A DNA stretch of 64,000 bases from JAHEZL01 sp964406465 (GTDB lineage Bacteria > Bacteroidota > Bacteroidia > Flavobacteriales_C > GCA-002722245): positions 1-64,000 of the forward strand of contig CAYORT010000007.1 of assembly GCA_964406465.1 (NCBI GenBank). Direction: 5' to 3'. The notes under the pieces are model-generated. The model made no database searches. It was not told the DNA's origin and was given only the letters and a program-made list of their open reading frames with translations. Position numbers and translations under genes: made by a program. Below, in pieces: positions 1 through 8,580 of this stretch; the first letter of the stretch is position 1, and each line of letters starts with the position of its first letter.

Positions 1-855
1 TTGATTAACTCGGGTGCAGAGGCTTGTGAAAATGCTTTGAAATTGGCTTCTTTCCACACCGTAAAACCAAGAGTTTTGGCTTTTGATAAAGCTTTTCATG
101 GAAGAACTTCTGGTGCTTTGCAAGTAACCGATTACCCTAAGATGAAAGCAGCTTTCAATGCCGGAACAGGAAGTGATTTTCTTCCATTAGGTGATTTAGA
201 AGCTGTAGAAAATGAATTGAAAAAAGGTGATGTTGCCGGAATCATTATTGAAGGGATTCAAGGTGTAGCTGGAATTGTAGAGCCTTCAGATGAATTTTTG
301 CAAGGTTTGAGAAGCTTAGCAGATAAGTACGAAGCGGTGTTGATTTTAGATGAGGTACAAAGTGGTTACGGACGTACCGGTAAATTCTTCGCGCATCAGC
401 ACGCAGGCATTCAAGCCGATATTATTACCATCGCAAAAGGAATGGGCAATGGTTTTCCTATTGGCGGAGTGTTGATTCATCCAAAATTTAAAGCGAGCAG
501 TGGTTTGTTAGGAACTACATTTGGTGGAAATCATTTGGCTTGTGCTGCAGCCATGGCGGTGTTAGAAGTAATGGAGGAGGAGCACGCTGTGACCAATGCT
601 AAAATGTTGGGTGATTATTTAATTAAAGAGATGCAACAATTACCTCGAATTAAAAAGATTACCGGCAGAGGATTGATGTTGGGTGTTTTGATTGAAGGAG
701 GAAAAGAAGTTCGAGATAATTTACTGTTTAAACATAGTATTTTTACTGGTGGTGCATCAAATCCTGATATTCTTCGTTTGTTACCACCGTTGAACATTAC
801 TAAGGTAGAATGTGATATGTTTTTGAATGCTTTGAGAGAAGAGTGCGGACAGTAA
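1..855 (+). CDS. argD: Aspartate/acetylornithine aminotransferase family protein (5' truncated by window)
   Basis: PLP-dependent class III aminotransferase, most like N-acetyl- or N-succinyl-ornithine aminotransferase of arginine synthesis. The visible 284 residues hold the cofactor-binding NSGAEACENALK segment, AFHGRT, the LILDEVQSGYGRTG aspartate motif, and IAKGMGNGFPIGG with the Schiff-base lysine. Family members are about 375-400 residues, so roughly 100 N-terminal residues lie before the window; the TTG at base 1 is an internal codon, not a start. It ends 9 bases before the next gene on the same strand. The class is certain; the exact substrate is inferred from overall similarity, and no other arginine gene is visible here. 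Confidence 0.82.
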   Translation: MINSGAEACENALKLASFHTVKPRVLAFDKAFHGRTSGALQVTDYPKMKAAFNAGTGSDFLPLGDLEAVENELKKGDVAGIIIEGIQGVAGIVEPSDEFLQGLRSLADKYEAVLILDEVQSGYGRTGKFFAHQHAGIQADIITIAKGMGNGFPIGGVLIHPKFKASSGLLGTTFGGNHLACAAAMAVLEVMEEEHAVTNAKMLGDYLIKEMQQLPRIKKITGRGLMLGVLIEGGKEVRDNLLFKHSIFTGGASNPDILRLLPPLNITKVECDMFLNALREECGQ

Positions 856-864
856 AAGAATACT

Positions 865-2130
865 ATGGAAGAGAGAAGCAATAGAAGAAAGTTATTCCTC
901 ATTGTTTCTCTCTTCGCCATTTTCTACTCTCTCATTTCGCTTGTAAATCATTATTGTTTTAGAACTTACGCGCTTGACCTTGGTTTGTATACCAATGCGC
1001 TTTACGATTACGCTCATTTGCAATGGAATGATAGTTCTGTATTTAAAAAATTCAACGAGAATTTATTGGCCGATCATTTTGATTTTTATCTGATTGCGTT
1101 TTCTCCTTTTTCTTATTTGTTTGGAACTTATACCTTGCTCATCCTTCAAATATTTTTTGTGTTGTTGGGTGGAGTGGGAGTGAACAAGGTTGTGTATTTG
1201 TATACTTCAAACTCACGAATAGCATTGTGGGCAACTGTTTATTTTTATTGCTTTTTTGGTGTAATCGCACCCTTGTCGTATGATTACCACAGTAATGTAG
1301 TTGCAGCCACTTTATTGCCCTGGTTTCTCTACTTTTTTCACCAAAGAAAAATACTCAAATCGGCACTCGTGTTTTTCGCTATTTTGATAGGTAAAGAGAA
1401 CATGGCTTTGTGGATGATTTTTGTTTGTTTGGGTTTATTGATCAATTACAAGAAAGATACTCAAGCGCGAAAATTTCTTTTGTATCACGCTGCCTTTGCG
1501 CTATTGTATTTCATTCTTGTCATTTTTGTGGTGATGCCTAAATTATCAAATCAAGCTATTTACGTGCATTTTGATTACGATTGTTTAGGTCAAGATTTTT
1601 CGAGTGCAATATTGTTTTTAATTTCTCATCCAATAGATGCACTTCAGCTTTTATTTGTAAATCACAGTGGTAATCCCGATGCAGATTATGTGAAGCTAGA
1701 AGCCTATATTTTATTGCTGATTACTGGAATTTATCTCTTGTTTTTAAAACCTCAATATTTGCTGATGTTATTGCCCATCTTCTTGCAAAAGATGTATCAT
1801 AACAATATGCAAATGTGGAGTGTGATTACACATTATTGTATTGAATTTGCTCCTGTGTTGGCCATTGGTATTTCTTGTGTTCTGCATGAAATGAAAGTTC
1901 AAAAAACAAAAAATATTTTCATTGCTTTTGTGCTTTTGGGTTGTATTGTTGCTTCTTTTAGAGTTATGGACAATACACTAATATCCAACGATAGAGAACG
2001 ATTGAAGGTATATGTACCAAATCATTACAGAAGAAATTACGATATACAAAAAGTGCATGAAGAGATAAATAAAATTCCACATGATGCAGTAATAAGCGCG
2101 CAATCTCCTTTTCTAGCTCACTTGGCGTAG
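865..2130 (+). CDS. DUF2079-type polytopic membrane protein, ends at an in-frame TAG
   Basis: Integral membrane protein with many hydrophobic helices and the DUF2079 signature (YALDLGLYTNALYDY near residue 35, LLADHFDFYLIAFSP near residue 70). DUF2079 proteins resemble polytopic glycosyltransferases of the GT-C fold; the substrate is unknown. The frame stops at TAG 2128-2130 after 421 codons, directly after LAHLA. The same frame then continues for 61 further codons with sequence that fits the family C-terminus (RDKIYQFP), so the intact gene would run 865-2316 and encode about 482 residues. Either this is a nonsense mutation with a truncated product, or the stop is a sequence error. It lies 9 bases downstream of the aminotransferase gene. 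Confidence 0.75.
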   Translation: MEERSNRRKLFLIVSLFAIFYSLISLVNHYCFRTYALDLGLYTNALYDYAHLQWNDSSVFKKFNENLLADHFDFYLIAFSPFSYLFGTYTLLILQIFFVLLGGVGVNKVVYLYTSNSRIALWATVYFYCFFGVIAPLSYDYHSNVVAATLLPWFLYFFHQRKILKSALVFFAILIGKENMALWMIFVCLGLLINYKKDTQARKFLLYHAAFALLYFILVIFVVMPKLSNQAIYVHFDYDCLGQDFSSAILFLISHPIDALQLLFVNHSGNPDADYVKLEAYILLLITGIYLLFLKPQYLLMLLPIFLQKMYHNNMQMWSVITHYCIEFAPVLAIGISCVLHEMKVQKTKNIFIAFVLLGCIVASFRVMDNTLISNDRERLKVYVPNHYRRNYDIQKVHEEINKIPHDAVISAQSPFLAHLA

Positions 2131-2316
2131 AGGGATAAAATCTATCAGTTCCCAATTCTCAAAGATGCCGATTTTATTGTGTATTCATTTGATGAACAAC
2201 CCTACCCATTAAGCAAAGATGAGTTTAAGAAGTTGACCGATGATTTGATTGTAAATGGCAATTGGACCATTCAATTTAAAAGGGCTTCTTTTGTTGTGTT
2301 GAAGCGTTCGAGATAA
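2128..2316 (+). pseudogene. In-frame C-terminal remainder of the DUF2079 gene beyond the TAG
   Basis: Reading on in the frame of the upstream gene past TAG 2128-2130 gives 61 sense codons before TAA 2314-2316. The translation begins RDKIYQFP and continues DADFIVYSFDEQPYPLS, which looks like the soluble C-terminal tail of DUF2079 proteins, where a histidine/arginine-containing segment precedes iY.FP. There is no convincing independent start, so this is read as the severed end of the same gene. A single base change at 2128 would restore a sense codon. Confidence 0.6.
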
Positions 2317-2330
2317 ATTTGAAATTTATC
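2312..2330. repeat. Perfect 9-bp AT-rich inverted repeat
   Basis: GATAAATTT, one G, then AAATTTATC form a perfect palindrome overlapping the old stop codon of the DUF2079 gene. It is followed by T-rich sequence (2331-2352). It could be a weak terminator or simply compositional; the stem has almost no G-C pairs. Confidence 0.4.
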
Positions 2331-2392
2331 ATTCAATTTTATTTTTATTTTTGACATAATACAATTCTGATGTTTCTCCTAAATAGCAAATT

Positions 2393-3061
2393 ATGAGCGC
2401 AGTGCAACCTACGAGAAGAAGACCTGTTCAATCGAAAAGACCAGCAGTGGCTGTAAAATCTAACGCCAATAGACGTGTTCAAGAAAGAAGCACTTGGCAC
2501 TGGTCGCTAACACTTACGCTATGTTTTTTCTTTCCTAGTGGAATTGCAATATTGGCTTTCGAAGATATAACGATGATCGATTGGACTACCCTCATTTTGT
2601 CGGTGTTATGCATTGGCGCTGTAGCTGCAATGGCACAGTATTCATGGTTTAAGAGAATGAGAAAAGAGAAAAATGAGGGCGACCATTTGGTTATTGGTAA
2701 ACAGTTGTACTTTGCTTATAACTTTTTGGGAATTGGCTTTTTAGGTACTGCTCTTATGTTAACACTCAACTTTTTTGTGATCGTTGGAGAGCCTGTTGTG
2801 GTAGTGCATAAAATTGCAGGAATGGACAAAGATTATGTTGCTAGTTCATACACCGGAATTGTGTATTTGTTAGAAGAAGATGCCTATGCCGATGAAACTG
2901 ATTTGCGATGGTTTGATGTTTCTACAAACACACTTCGTCAAACACATCCATACATCATTTATGAATTTCATACCGGCTTGTTTGGTTTCGACAACATTGG
3001 TGATCGTTACTTATCTGTTGATGAAAAAGGAACAAATAAAATTGAACAACCCTATTTATAA
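2393..3061 (+). CDS. Hypothetical membrane protein
   Basis: I do not recognise a family. The 222-residue product starts with a basic, proline-rich tail (residues 1-33, many Arg/Lys), followed by about three hydrophobic segments: roughly 35-55 (WHWSLTLTLCFFFPSGIAILAF), 62-82 and 108-133. The C-terminal 85 residues are polar and acidic. It overlaps the PrsW-like gene by one base (TAATG at 3059-3063), so the two are probably translationally coupled and act together, perhaps as protease and partner or substrate; that link is inference. Confidence 0.7.
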   Translation: MSAVQPTRRRPVQSKRPAVAVKSNANRRVQERSTWHWSLTLTLCFFFPSGIAILAFEDITMIDWTTLILSVLCIGAVAAMAQYSWFKRMRKEKNEGDHLVIGKQLYFAYNFLGIGFLGTALMLTLNFFVIVGEPVVVVHKIAGMDKDYVASSYTGIVYLLEEDAYADETDLRWFDVSTNTLRQTHPYIIYEFHTGLFGFDNIGDRYLSVDEKGTNKIEQPYL

Positions 3062-5043
3062 TGTTGTTTAGCAAGATTCAGTTATATCTTCTAAAATTTG
3101 TTGTTCCCACTGCTGCGCTGGTGATTGCCTTGTGCAACTATTTTTTTACTTATCAAGAAAACGATTTCTCTTCGGCTTATGCAAGTGCTAAAAAGCATCG
3201 CAACAGTTACATGATTTGTAATGCTTTGTTGAGTCGCTTTGTCGATGGCTCCATTTCTGCAGAAGAATCATTTGAGTATTTAGAGAATTTTCATGCTTTA
3301 GAATCAAATGAAAAAACTCTTCTTAATTCTCGATGGAGAAAATTGAATTTGAATGCTCTTCAATATTTTCAGGAACAATCTCAATCGAAAAATATTGTAA
3401 AAGCCAATCAATCTAATTTGGCATTGGCTTTCAATGAGGCATTAAACAAGCGTACTCCCGATACTTTCTTATACAAAGTGAGCGATACTACTTGCTTGTA
3501 TTGGAATTACATTAGGGCCTATTATTTGCTTGAAAAGGAGGAGAATGCCTTGCCTTATCTAGAGAAAGAATTTGAAGTTTATCCAAAAAATTTTAGAAAC
3601 AATAATTTACTGGCAGTAGAATGGTTTAAGTCGGATGAAAATGTAAAGCTGGAGAAACTTTTGGCCATTGATGATGATCGATTGGAGTTCGATTATGAAT
3701 CGGAATTCTACTACAGCACTGGCAATTGGACCAAACTAATAAGCAGCGATTATTTGCATGTGTTTCATTCAGAGGCGCTGTTTCCTTTCATAGCATCTTT
3801 AATTGTTGTTTTTGTTTGGTTGTGTTATTTGTACTACATCAATGTGTTTAAAAAGACAAAGTGGCTCTTGGTAACCATACTATTTTTAGCAGGTGCTCTT
3901 TTTTCTTTTAGCACCCCACTACTTTCTAATATTGTGAATTACACATTTAATTTTTATTTGAATGGGAATGCTGCTAATGATTTTTTTTATTGCGTGATTG
4001 GTATCGGATTCATAGAAGAGTTTCTTAAAATTTTGCCGCTATTATTGGTGCTAAAATTTGTACTTAAAACATCAGATCCAATTGAAATACTAATTTATGC
4101 ATCGGCAAGTGCACTCGGCTTTGCTTTTATAGAAAACATTATTTATTTCTCGCATTCCTTGCAAAATATTGGTGCACGTGCCTTTTCATCAACCATGTTG
4201 CACATGTTTTTAAGTTCAAGTTGTATTTATTTGTTTTTGTATTTTCAATTTAGGAAAGGAAAAAGAGGTGGGCTGTATATTTTGCCCGGATTGCTTATTG
4301 CATCTGTTCTTCATGGTTTTTATGATTTTTGGCTCATCAATGATTCGGTGAATATTTTTTCTTTTTTATCTATGGTATTTGTCATCATTTCCATTTTTGT
4401 TTGGATTATGATGATCAACAATTGCTTAAATATTTCCTCTGCATTCAACTCCGAAAAACAGTTTTCAATCAATCAATCCACCATGCTTTTGTTAACTGGT
4501 TTGATCGCTGTTATTTTGCTTGAATTTGTGCTGACTGTCATCGATAGCGGCGCTCATTTTGCCAACGAATCTTTAAAATATTCTATGTTGGGTGGCGGCT
4601 ATCTTCTGGTAGTGCTTTCTACCAACCTAAGCAAAATCGATTTAGTAAAAGATCATTGGGAGAAAATTGATTTATTTCCCTTTAGAAAGATTCTCAATAT
4701 TGAAAATCTTAAGGGAATGACGGTGGTTTTTACTCCTTCGTCAACACGTTTGCTTTCTCAAGAAAGCTATCCACTTAAGGGTAGAATTAGCTCAAAAATT
4801 CAACTTAATGGAGAAAAAGATTGGTTTGTTGTTGATTTGAAATGGCCCGGTAATCTTAATGGTACTTCTGTTCATTATGCCGTAGTGAAAATTGTTCATC
4901 CCGACAAAAAGTTTGGAGACCATGATGTAACAGTAAAAATTATTTATCTGCTCAATAAAGAATTGTTGAAACAACCTCGCATTAGTCGCAACGATTTAAA
5001 AAATTTAGAGCTCGTTCGTTGTAACGAATGGATAGAAGATTGA
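3061..5043 (+). CDS. PrsW-family intramembrane metalloprotease with N-terminal extension
   Basis: 660-residue membrane protein. The central membrane region has the PrsW hallmarks: an EExxK motif (FIEEFLKILPLL, E319/E320), a second motif FAFIENIIYF about 45 residues later, and two histidine motifs (STMLHMF and SVLHGFYDFW), which in the family bind zinc within the membrane. PrsW proteases cleave anti-sigma factors or similar membrane proteins by site-1 proteolysis. The N-terminal ~240 residues after one anchor helix are soluble and helical with a TPR-like look, and a soluble domain of about 150 residues follows the last helices; both are larger than in the classic ~220-residue PrsW. The target is unknown; an anti-sigma factor is not identified nearby. 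Confidence 0.8.
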   Translation: MLFSKIQLYLLKFVVPTAALVIALCNYFFTYQENDFSSAYASAKKHRNSYMICNALLSRFVDGSISAEESFEYLENFHALESNEKTLLNSRWRKLNLNALQYFQEQSQSKNIVKANQSNLALAFNEALNKRTPDTFLYKVSDTTCLYWNYIRAYYLLEKEENALPYLEKEFEVYPKNFRNNNLLAVEWFKSDENVKLEKLLAIDDDRLEFDYESEFYYSTGNWTKLISSDYLHVFHSEALFPFIASLIVVFVWLCYLYYINVFKKTKWLLVTILFLAGALFSFSTPLLSNIVNYTFNFYLNGNAANDFFYCVIGIGFIEEFLKILPLLLVLKFVLKTSDPIEILIYASASALGFAFIENIIYFSHSLQNIGARAFSSTMLHMFLSSSCIYLFLYFQFRKGKRGGLYILPGLLIASVLHGFYDFWLINDSVNIFSFLSMVFVIISIFVWIMMINNCLNISSAFNSEKQFSINQSTMLLLTGLIAVILLEFVLTVIDSGAHFANESLKYSMLGGGYLLVVLSTNLSKIDLVKDHWEKIDLFPFRKILNIENLKGMTVVFTPSSTRLLSQESYPLKGRISSKIQLNGEKDWFVVDLKWPGNLNGTSVHYAVVKIVHPDKKFGDHDVTVKIIYLLNKELLKQPRISRNDLKNLELVRCNEWIED

Positions 5044-5085
5044 TTATTTGAAATTTAATAGGTATTTTAATGTTATACCTTTAGG

Positions 5086-6822
5086 ATGTCTTCTACAACA
5101 GAATTAATAGAAAAGCACAGTTTAAAAAACGATTTGATTTTTCGTTTCAAAATGGCTGTGCATACTGCTAAAAGATCATTCAAAAATCTTGTAGATGCTC
5201 CTCTTCGATTTAGCGATACCAATGAGCTAAAAAATGCCAAAGTAATCGCAGTTTCAGAAAGTGAACTTTGGAACGCAAAAGACAATCAATACAATTGGTT
5301 TTTAACTGCTGGTAAAATTGAGAATTTAAGAGTTGCGGCCAGAAATTTGAATGGCATAGAAGTTAAAGCAAATAAGGTTTTTAGTTTTTGGAAACACATT
5401 GGAAAACCTACCAAACGAAAGGGCTACGTGGTGGGAAGAGAAATTAGAGAAGGATGTATTGTGCCAACTATTGCCGGCGGACTCTGTCAGATGAGCAATG
5501 CTTTGTACGATGCGGCATTAAAGGCAGGATTCGAAATTGTTGAACGTCACAAACATACGCGCGTTATTCAAGGTTCATTGGCCGAAAAAGACAGAGATGC
5601 TACTGTGAAATGGAATTATGTTGATTTAAGATTTAAATCGAAAAATGCCTTTAGAATAGAAATAGAATTTACTGCAGATAAACTGCTGGTGAAATTCAGA
5701 AGTCAGGACGCAAATCTTGAGTCGAATGAACCTGAAAGCAAAGTGCTGACTTCAAAAATTAACGATTGTTATTCGTGCGGAAATACGGTTTGTTTGAAGC
5801 ATCCTGGGAAAATACCAGAAAGAAAATTAAATGATATTACAGCGTATATTTTAGATGAGAAATCTACCGAGTTTGAAACATATCTCGCAACGATTTCAAA
5901 GGTTGAAGATTATTTTATAGTTCCCTTCTCTAAAAATGATAAGATCAAGATCAATCGTTTTTTGTGGGATAGTAAGAATGATGGTCATACTAAGTCGTTC
6001 GCTATAATGTCTATTAAACGTTCGTTGCACTTGAGACTGCAAGCAAGAAGAAAGAAAAATATTCCGTCTCTGTTGTTGAGCTACGATGAGAAAATAGTAA
6101 GAAGTATTTTGAAAATGATTCCTTCTGAATGCACTCACATAGTGGTATCTCAAAATCTACTGCCTTTTGCCTACAAATATGGTTTGTTGTGGGGAAGGTC
6201 TTATGATGTATTAATGACTCGTTTGCCTATAGAATATTTACAAGCGAGATTGGATGTTTTAAAGAATAACTTTCCTAAAAGTGTTACGGCTGCTGATTTT
6301 CGTGTGAATCAAGATTTACTTGATTTAGAGAAAATGGCCTTAAATAAAGCACGAAAAATAATTTCACCTCATTCAGAGATAGTGAAATTGTATCATCATA
6401 AAGCTGTGCAGCTTGATTGGCAAAAACCTGCTGTTAAAAATCAATTGCGGAAAGGAGATAAAATAATTTTTCCTGCTTCTGCCTTGGCTAGAAAAGGAGC
6501 ATTTGAAATGAGACAGTTGTTGCTAGATTTAAATCTTTCTATTCATGTTTTGGGCAAAGCACAAGAGCACGATGGTTTTTGGAAAGGAATTAATATTCGC
6601 TACGCCAATAACCTTGAAGATGCGCGTTTGTTGGTGTTGCCTGCTTATGTGGAGCATCACCCAAAATTAATTTTGAGAGCATTGGCAATGGGCATTCCTG
6701 TCATTACAACTGCAGCTTGTGGATTGAACCCTCAAGAAAAATTGATAATAGTTCCTGTTGGTGATTATAAAGCTTTAAAAGAAGAAGTGCAGAAATTTTT
6801 AAATAGGGTAGAAGGACTGTAG
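5086..6822 (+). CDS. VanW family protein fused to a glycosyltransferase-like domain
   Basis: 578 residues in two halves. Residues ~70-220 match VanW: VFSFWKHIGKPTKRKGYVVGREI, then IVPTIAGGLCQMSNALYDAAL with Cys134, and RDATVKWNYVDLRF. A Cys-rich stretch follows (NDCYSCGNTVCLKHPGK), a possible metal site. The C-terminal ~180 residues resemble the second Rossmann half of a GT-B glycosyltransferase (IIFPASALARKGAFEMRQLL ... VLPAYVEHHPKLILRALAMGIPVI), including the E-x-x-P...AMG-P-VI pattern that normally binds the nucleotide sugar. VanW was named from vancomycin-resistance clusters; its role is unknown. No signal peptide is seen, so the protein is likely cytoplasmic. It ends 5 bases before the convergent TfoX-N gene. 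Confidence 0.78.
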   Translation: MSSTTELIEKHSLKNDLIFRFKMAVHTAKRSFKNLVDAPLRFSDTNELKNAKVIAVSESELWNAKDNQYNWFLTAGKIENLRVAARNLNGIEVKANKVFSFWKHIGKPTKRKGYVVGREIREGCIVPTIAGGLCQMSNALYDAALKAGFEIVERHKHTRVIQGSLAEKDRDATVKWNYVDLRFKSKNAFRIEIEFTADKLLVKFRSQDANLESNEPESKVLTSKINDCYSCGNTVCLKHPGKIPERKLNDITAYILDEKSTEFETYLATISKVEDYFIVPFSKNDKIKINRFLWDSKNDGHTKSFAIMSIKRSLHLRLQARRKKNIPSLLLSYDEKIVRSILKMIPSECTHIVVSQNLLPFAYKYGLLWGRSYDVLMTRLPIEYLQARLDVLKNNFPKSVTAADFRVNQDLLDLEKMALNKARKIISPHSEIVKLYHHKAVQLDWQKPAVKNQLRKGDKIIFPASALARKGAFEMRQLLLDLNLSIHVLGKAQEHDGFWKGINIRYANNLEDARLLVLPAYVEHHPKLILRALAMGIPVITTAACGLNPQEKLIIVPVGDYKALKEEVQKFLNRVEGL

Positions 6823-6827
6823 AAGAG

Positions 6828-7169
6828 TTATTTCTTCTTGCTTGATTTTGCTTTGGGATTGTATTGTAAGGCTAAATTTATCCAATCTTCCAAGTCAACT
6901 TCCATATCAATTCCTTCAGGCGAAACAAAAGCATAACCTTTCATTGGTTTTTTAGTGAAGTCCATTGGTCGGGCTCCATTTCTTGTAAAAATTTCATCTT
7001 GAATTTCGGGGTCGAAGCGAACCATTAAATCGTTTTTCACAATACCAACACACATCTTATCATTTATCAAATAACATAATCCGCCCATCATTTTCTTTTC
7101 TTCAAAAATGATTTTTTTGCTTTTTAAGATTCTAGAGATTCTTTCTTGTAGGTTTTCGTCGTAGGCCAT
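6828..7169 (-). CDS. TfoX/Sxy N-terminal domain protein
   Basis: 113-residue protein that is almost entirely a TfoX N-terminal domain: an alpha-helical start, KKMMGGLCYLINDKMCVGIVKNDLMVRFDP, then KPMKGYAFVSPEGIDMEVDLEDWINLAL and a lysine-rich tail. Single-domain proteins like this are widespread and their function is not settled; the two-domain TfoX regulates competence in Gammaproteobacteria, which should not be transferred here. ATG at 7167-7169. It faces the VanW gene convergently. Confidence 0.85.
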   Translation of the reverse strand: MAYDENLQERISRILKSKKIIFEEKKMMGGLCYLINDKMCVGIVKNDLMVRFDPEIQDEIFTRNGARPMDFTKKPMKGYAFVSPEGIDMEVDLEDWINLALQYNPKAKSSKKK

Positions 7170-7212
7170 GGAAGGAAGGTAAAAAGTTAAAAGGGAAAAG
7201 CCAAAAATGGAA

Positions 7213-7437
7213 TCAAAAAGATTCCATTATTACCAATGCGGCAACAACAGCAATCAATATGATCCACAATAATATTTTTCGGTTTTTGCCAGCGTGTCTT
7301 TGAAAGCGGTGCCATGGATGACGATAAGCCCAATGCGTATATGCTTCGTAGGTCTTATCGAAATTCATATGCTTTTCAATGTCCTTTTCAGAAATGGGCT
7401 TCGAATCTATTTTAATATCGTACTTAGTTGTTTTCAC
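7213..7437 (-). CDS. Small membrane protein coupled to the ECF sigma factor
   Basis: 74 residues with a soluble, histidine- and aromatic-rich N-terminus (HMNFDKTYEAYTHWAYRHPW, then HRFQRH) and one C-terminal membrane helix (ILLWIILIAVVAALVIMESF). The frame begins with GTG at 7435-7437, which lies inside the sigma-factor gene, so the two overlap by 14 bases. Such position and topology fit a small anti-sigma factor or sigma-associated membrane protein, but no zinc-anti-sigma HxxxCxxC motif is present. No family is recognised; function is inferred only from coupling. Confidence 0.6.
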   Translation of the reverse strand: MKTTKYDIKIDSKPISEKDIEKHMNFDKTYEAYTHWAYRHPWHRFQRHAGKNRKILLWIILIAVVAALVIMESF

Positions 7438-8008
7438 CTGATAATTTGTTCAACTTTTTAAGCAAAACTACTTGAAGTTTTTTTAATATGCGATGTACTT
7501 TTACTTTGGCGTTGCTCTCGGTAATTCCAAGGATTTCGCCTAATTCTTTGAAAGAACGTTTTTCAAAAAAGCGCATCTCAATTAGTTGTACCACTTCTTC
7601 GTCTTGCTCGCTTAAAGTTTGTTTTAACGCCTGTAACTTAATGTCGCTGTAATCTTCATCGATTTCTTCAATGAAATTTTTCACAACGCTTTCTTCAATA
7701 GATACGGTGCGTGCTTTAGTGGAGTTTCTGTAATGAAGATTTATTTCATTAAGAGCTATTCGATACAACCACGCAACGAAAGGAACGCCTCTGTTTTCAT
7801 AGCGCGAGATGTTCGCCATCGCCTTCACAAATGTTTGTTGTGTAAGGTCGGCGGTAAGGTCCTGATCACTCCCTGTACGAACAAGCACAAACCTAAAAAT
7901 GGTTTTGAAATGCCGTTGGTACAACTCCCTAAAGAAACGAATGTCTCTTTGGGCAGCTTGAATGATAGTCCATTCATCAGCGTTATTAATCACATTTTGT
8001 CCAGCCAC
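7424..8008 (-). CDS. ECF-type RNA polymerase sigma-70 family factor
   Basis: 194 residues with sigma region 2 (FFRELYQRHFKTIFRFVLVRTGSDQDLTADLTQQTFVKAMANI ... PFVAWLYRIALNEI) and region 4 (LSEQDEEVVQLIEMRFFEKRSFKELGEILGITESNAKVKVHRILKKL). It lacks regions 1.1 and 3, as ECF factors do, and would direct RNA polymerase to a small regulon. The chosen start is GTG at 8006-8008, preceded on the minus strand by GGGAAGAG, a plausible ribosome site. The downstream small membrane protein overlaps it by 14 bases and may control it. Confidence 0.88.
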   Translation of the reverse strand: MAGQNVINNADEWTIIQAAQRDIRFFRELYQRHFKTIFRFVLVRTGSDQDLTADLTQQTFVKAMANISRYENRGVPFVAWLYRIALNEINLHYRNSTKARTVSIEESVVKNFIEEIDEDYSDIKLQALKQTLSEQDEEVVQLIEMRFFEKRSFKELGEILGITESNAKVKVHRILKKLQVVLLKKLNKLSGENN

Positions 8009-8121
8009 TCTTCCCGGAGTTTAAGGTTATAATACAAAGATTTCCAAAAGTAACAGATTGTCCCTAAGTTTTTTTCTAACGCTATATTTTTTTACTTATT
8101 GTGTTTGACTATTTTAGTACG

Positions 8122-8580
8122 ATGAAATATGTTTTTTTCTTTTTCATTTCATTTTTAGTTTACTCGTGTACTAAACCCGATGTGTGCAACACCAGCACCA
8201 CATGGAATGGTCAGTTTTCTTTTTACACCACCAGTTCGGTATTGTCAGATAGCGCTATTGGCGTAGACAGTATTCATATCAATGCAGTAAATAATAGTGT
8301 GTTCTTATATACAGATACCATTTTAAAACGCAAATCAGTTTCTTTGCCTTTAGATATCTCAACAGATACTACTCGCTATGTTTTTGGTCGTCATGCCTTC
8401 AACGATACCCTTACCATTGCTCATCAAACGGTGCCTGTGTACATCTCTAATGCTTGTGGTTATGGCTATAAACAAACATTATTGAGTGTATCAACTACCA
8501 AGCACTTAATTAAATCGGTAGCTATAAAAAGTACTTCAATTGAAAAAGATGCAACAGAAAATATTAGGATATACTATTAG
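8122..8580 (+). CDS. DUF6452-like lipoprotein
   Basis: 152 residues from ATG 8122. The frame is open to GTG 8101, but the start at 8122 gives a clean lipoprotein signal (MKYVFFFFISFLVYSC) with Cys16 as the lipidated residue. The body is beta-rich, with VSLPLDISTDTTRYVF and a late SNACGYGYKQTLLSV, as in DUF6452 proteins, which Bacteroidota commonly encode next to DUF6048. Function unknown; envelope location is expected. It overlaps the next gene by about 32 bases, so co-translation is likely. Confidence 0.68.
   Translation: MKYVFFFFISFLVYSCTKPDVCNTSTTWNGQFSFYTTSSVLSDSAIGVDSIHINAVNNSVFLYTDTILKRKSVSLPLDISTDTTRYVFGRHAFNDTLTIAHQTVPVYISNACGYGYKQTLLSVSTTKHLIKSVAIKSTSIEKDATENIRIYY

Noticed and set aside
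2318..2353. TTTG and TATTTTTG as a promoter for the 2393 gene
   Set aside because: The two elements are 24 bases apart, outside the usual 19-21.
7733..8032. A 99-codon plus-strand frame opposite the ECF sigma factor gene
   Set aside because: It lies entirely antisense to a clear sigma factor and has no recognisable motifs.
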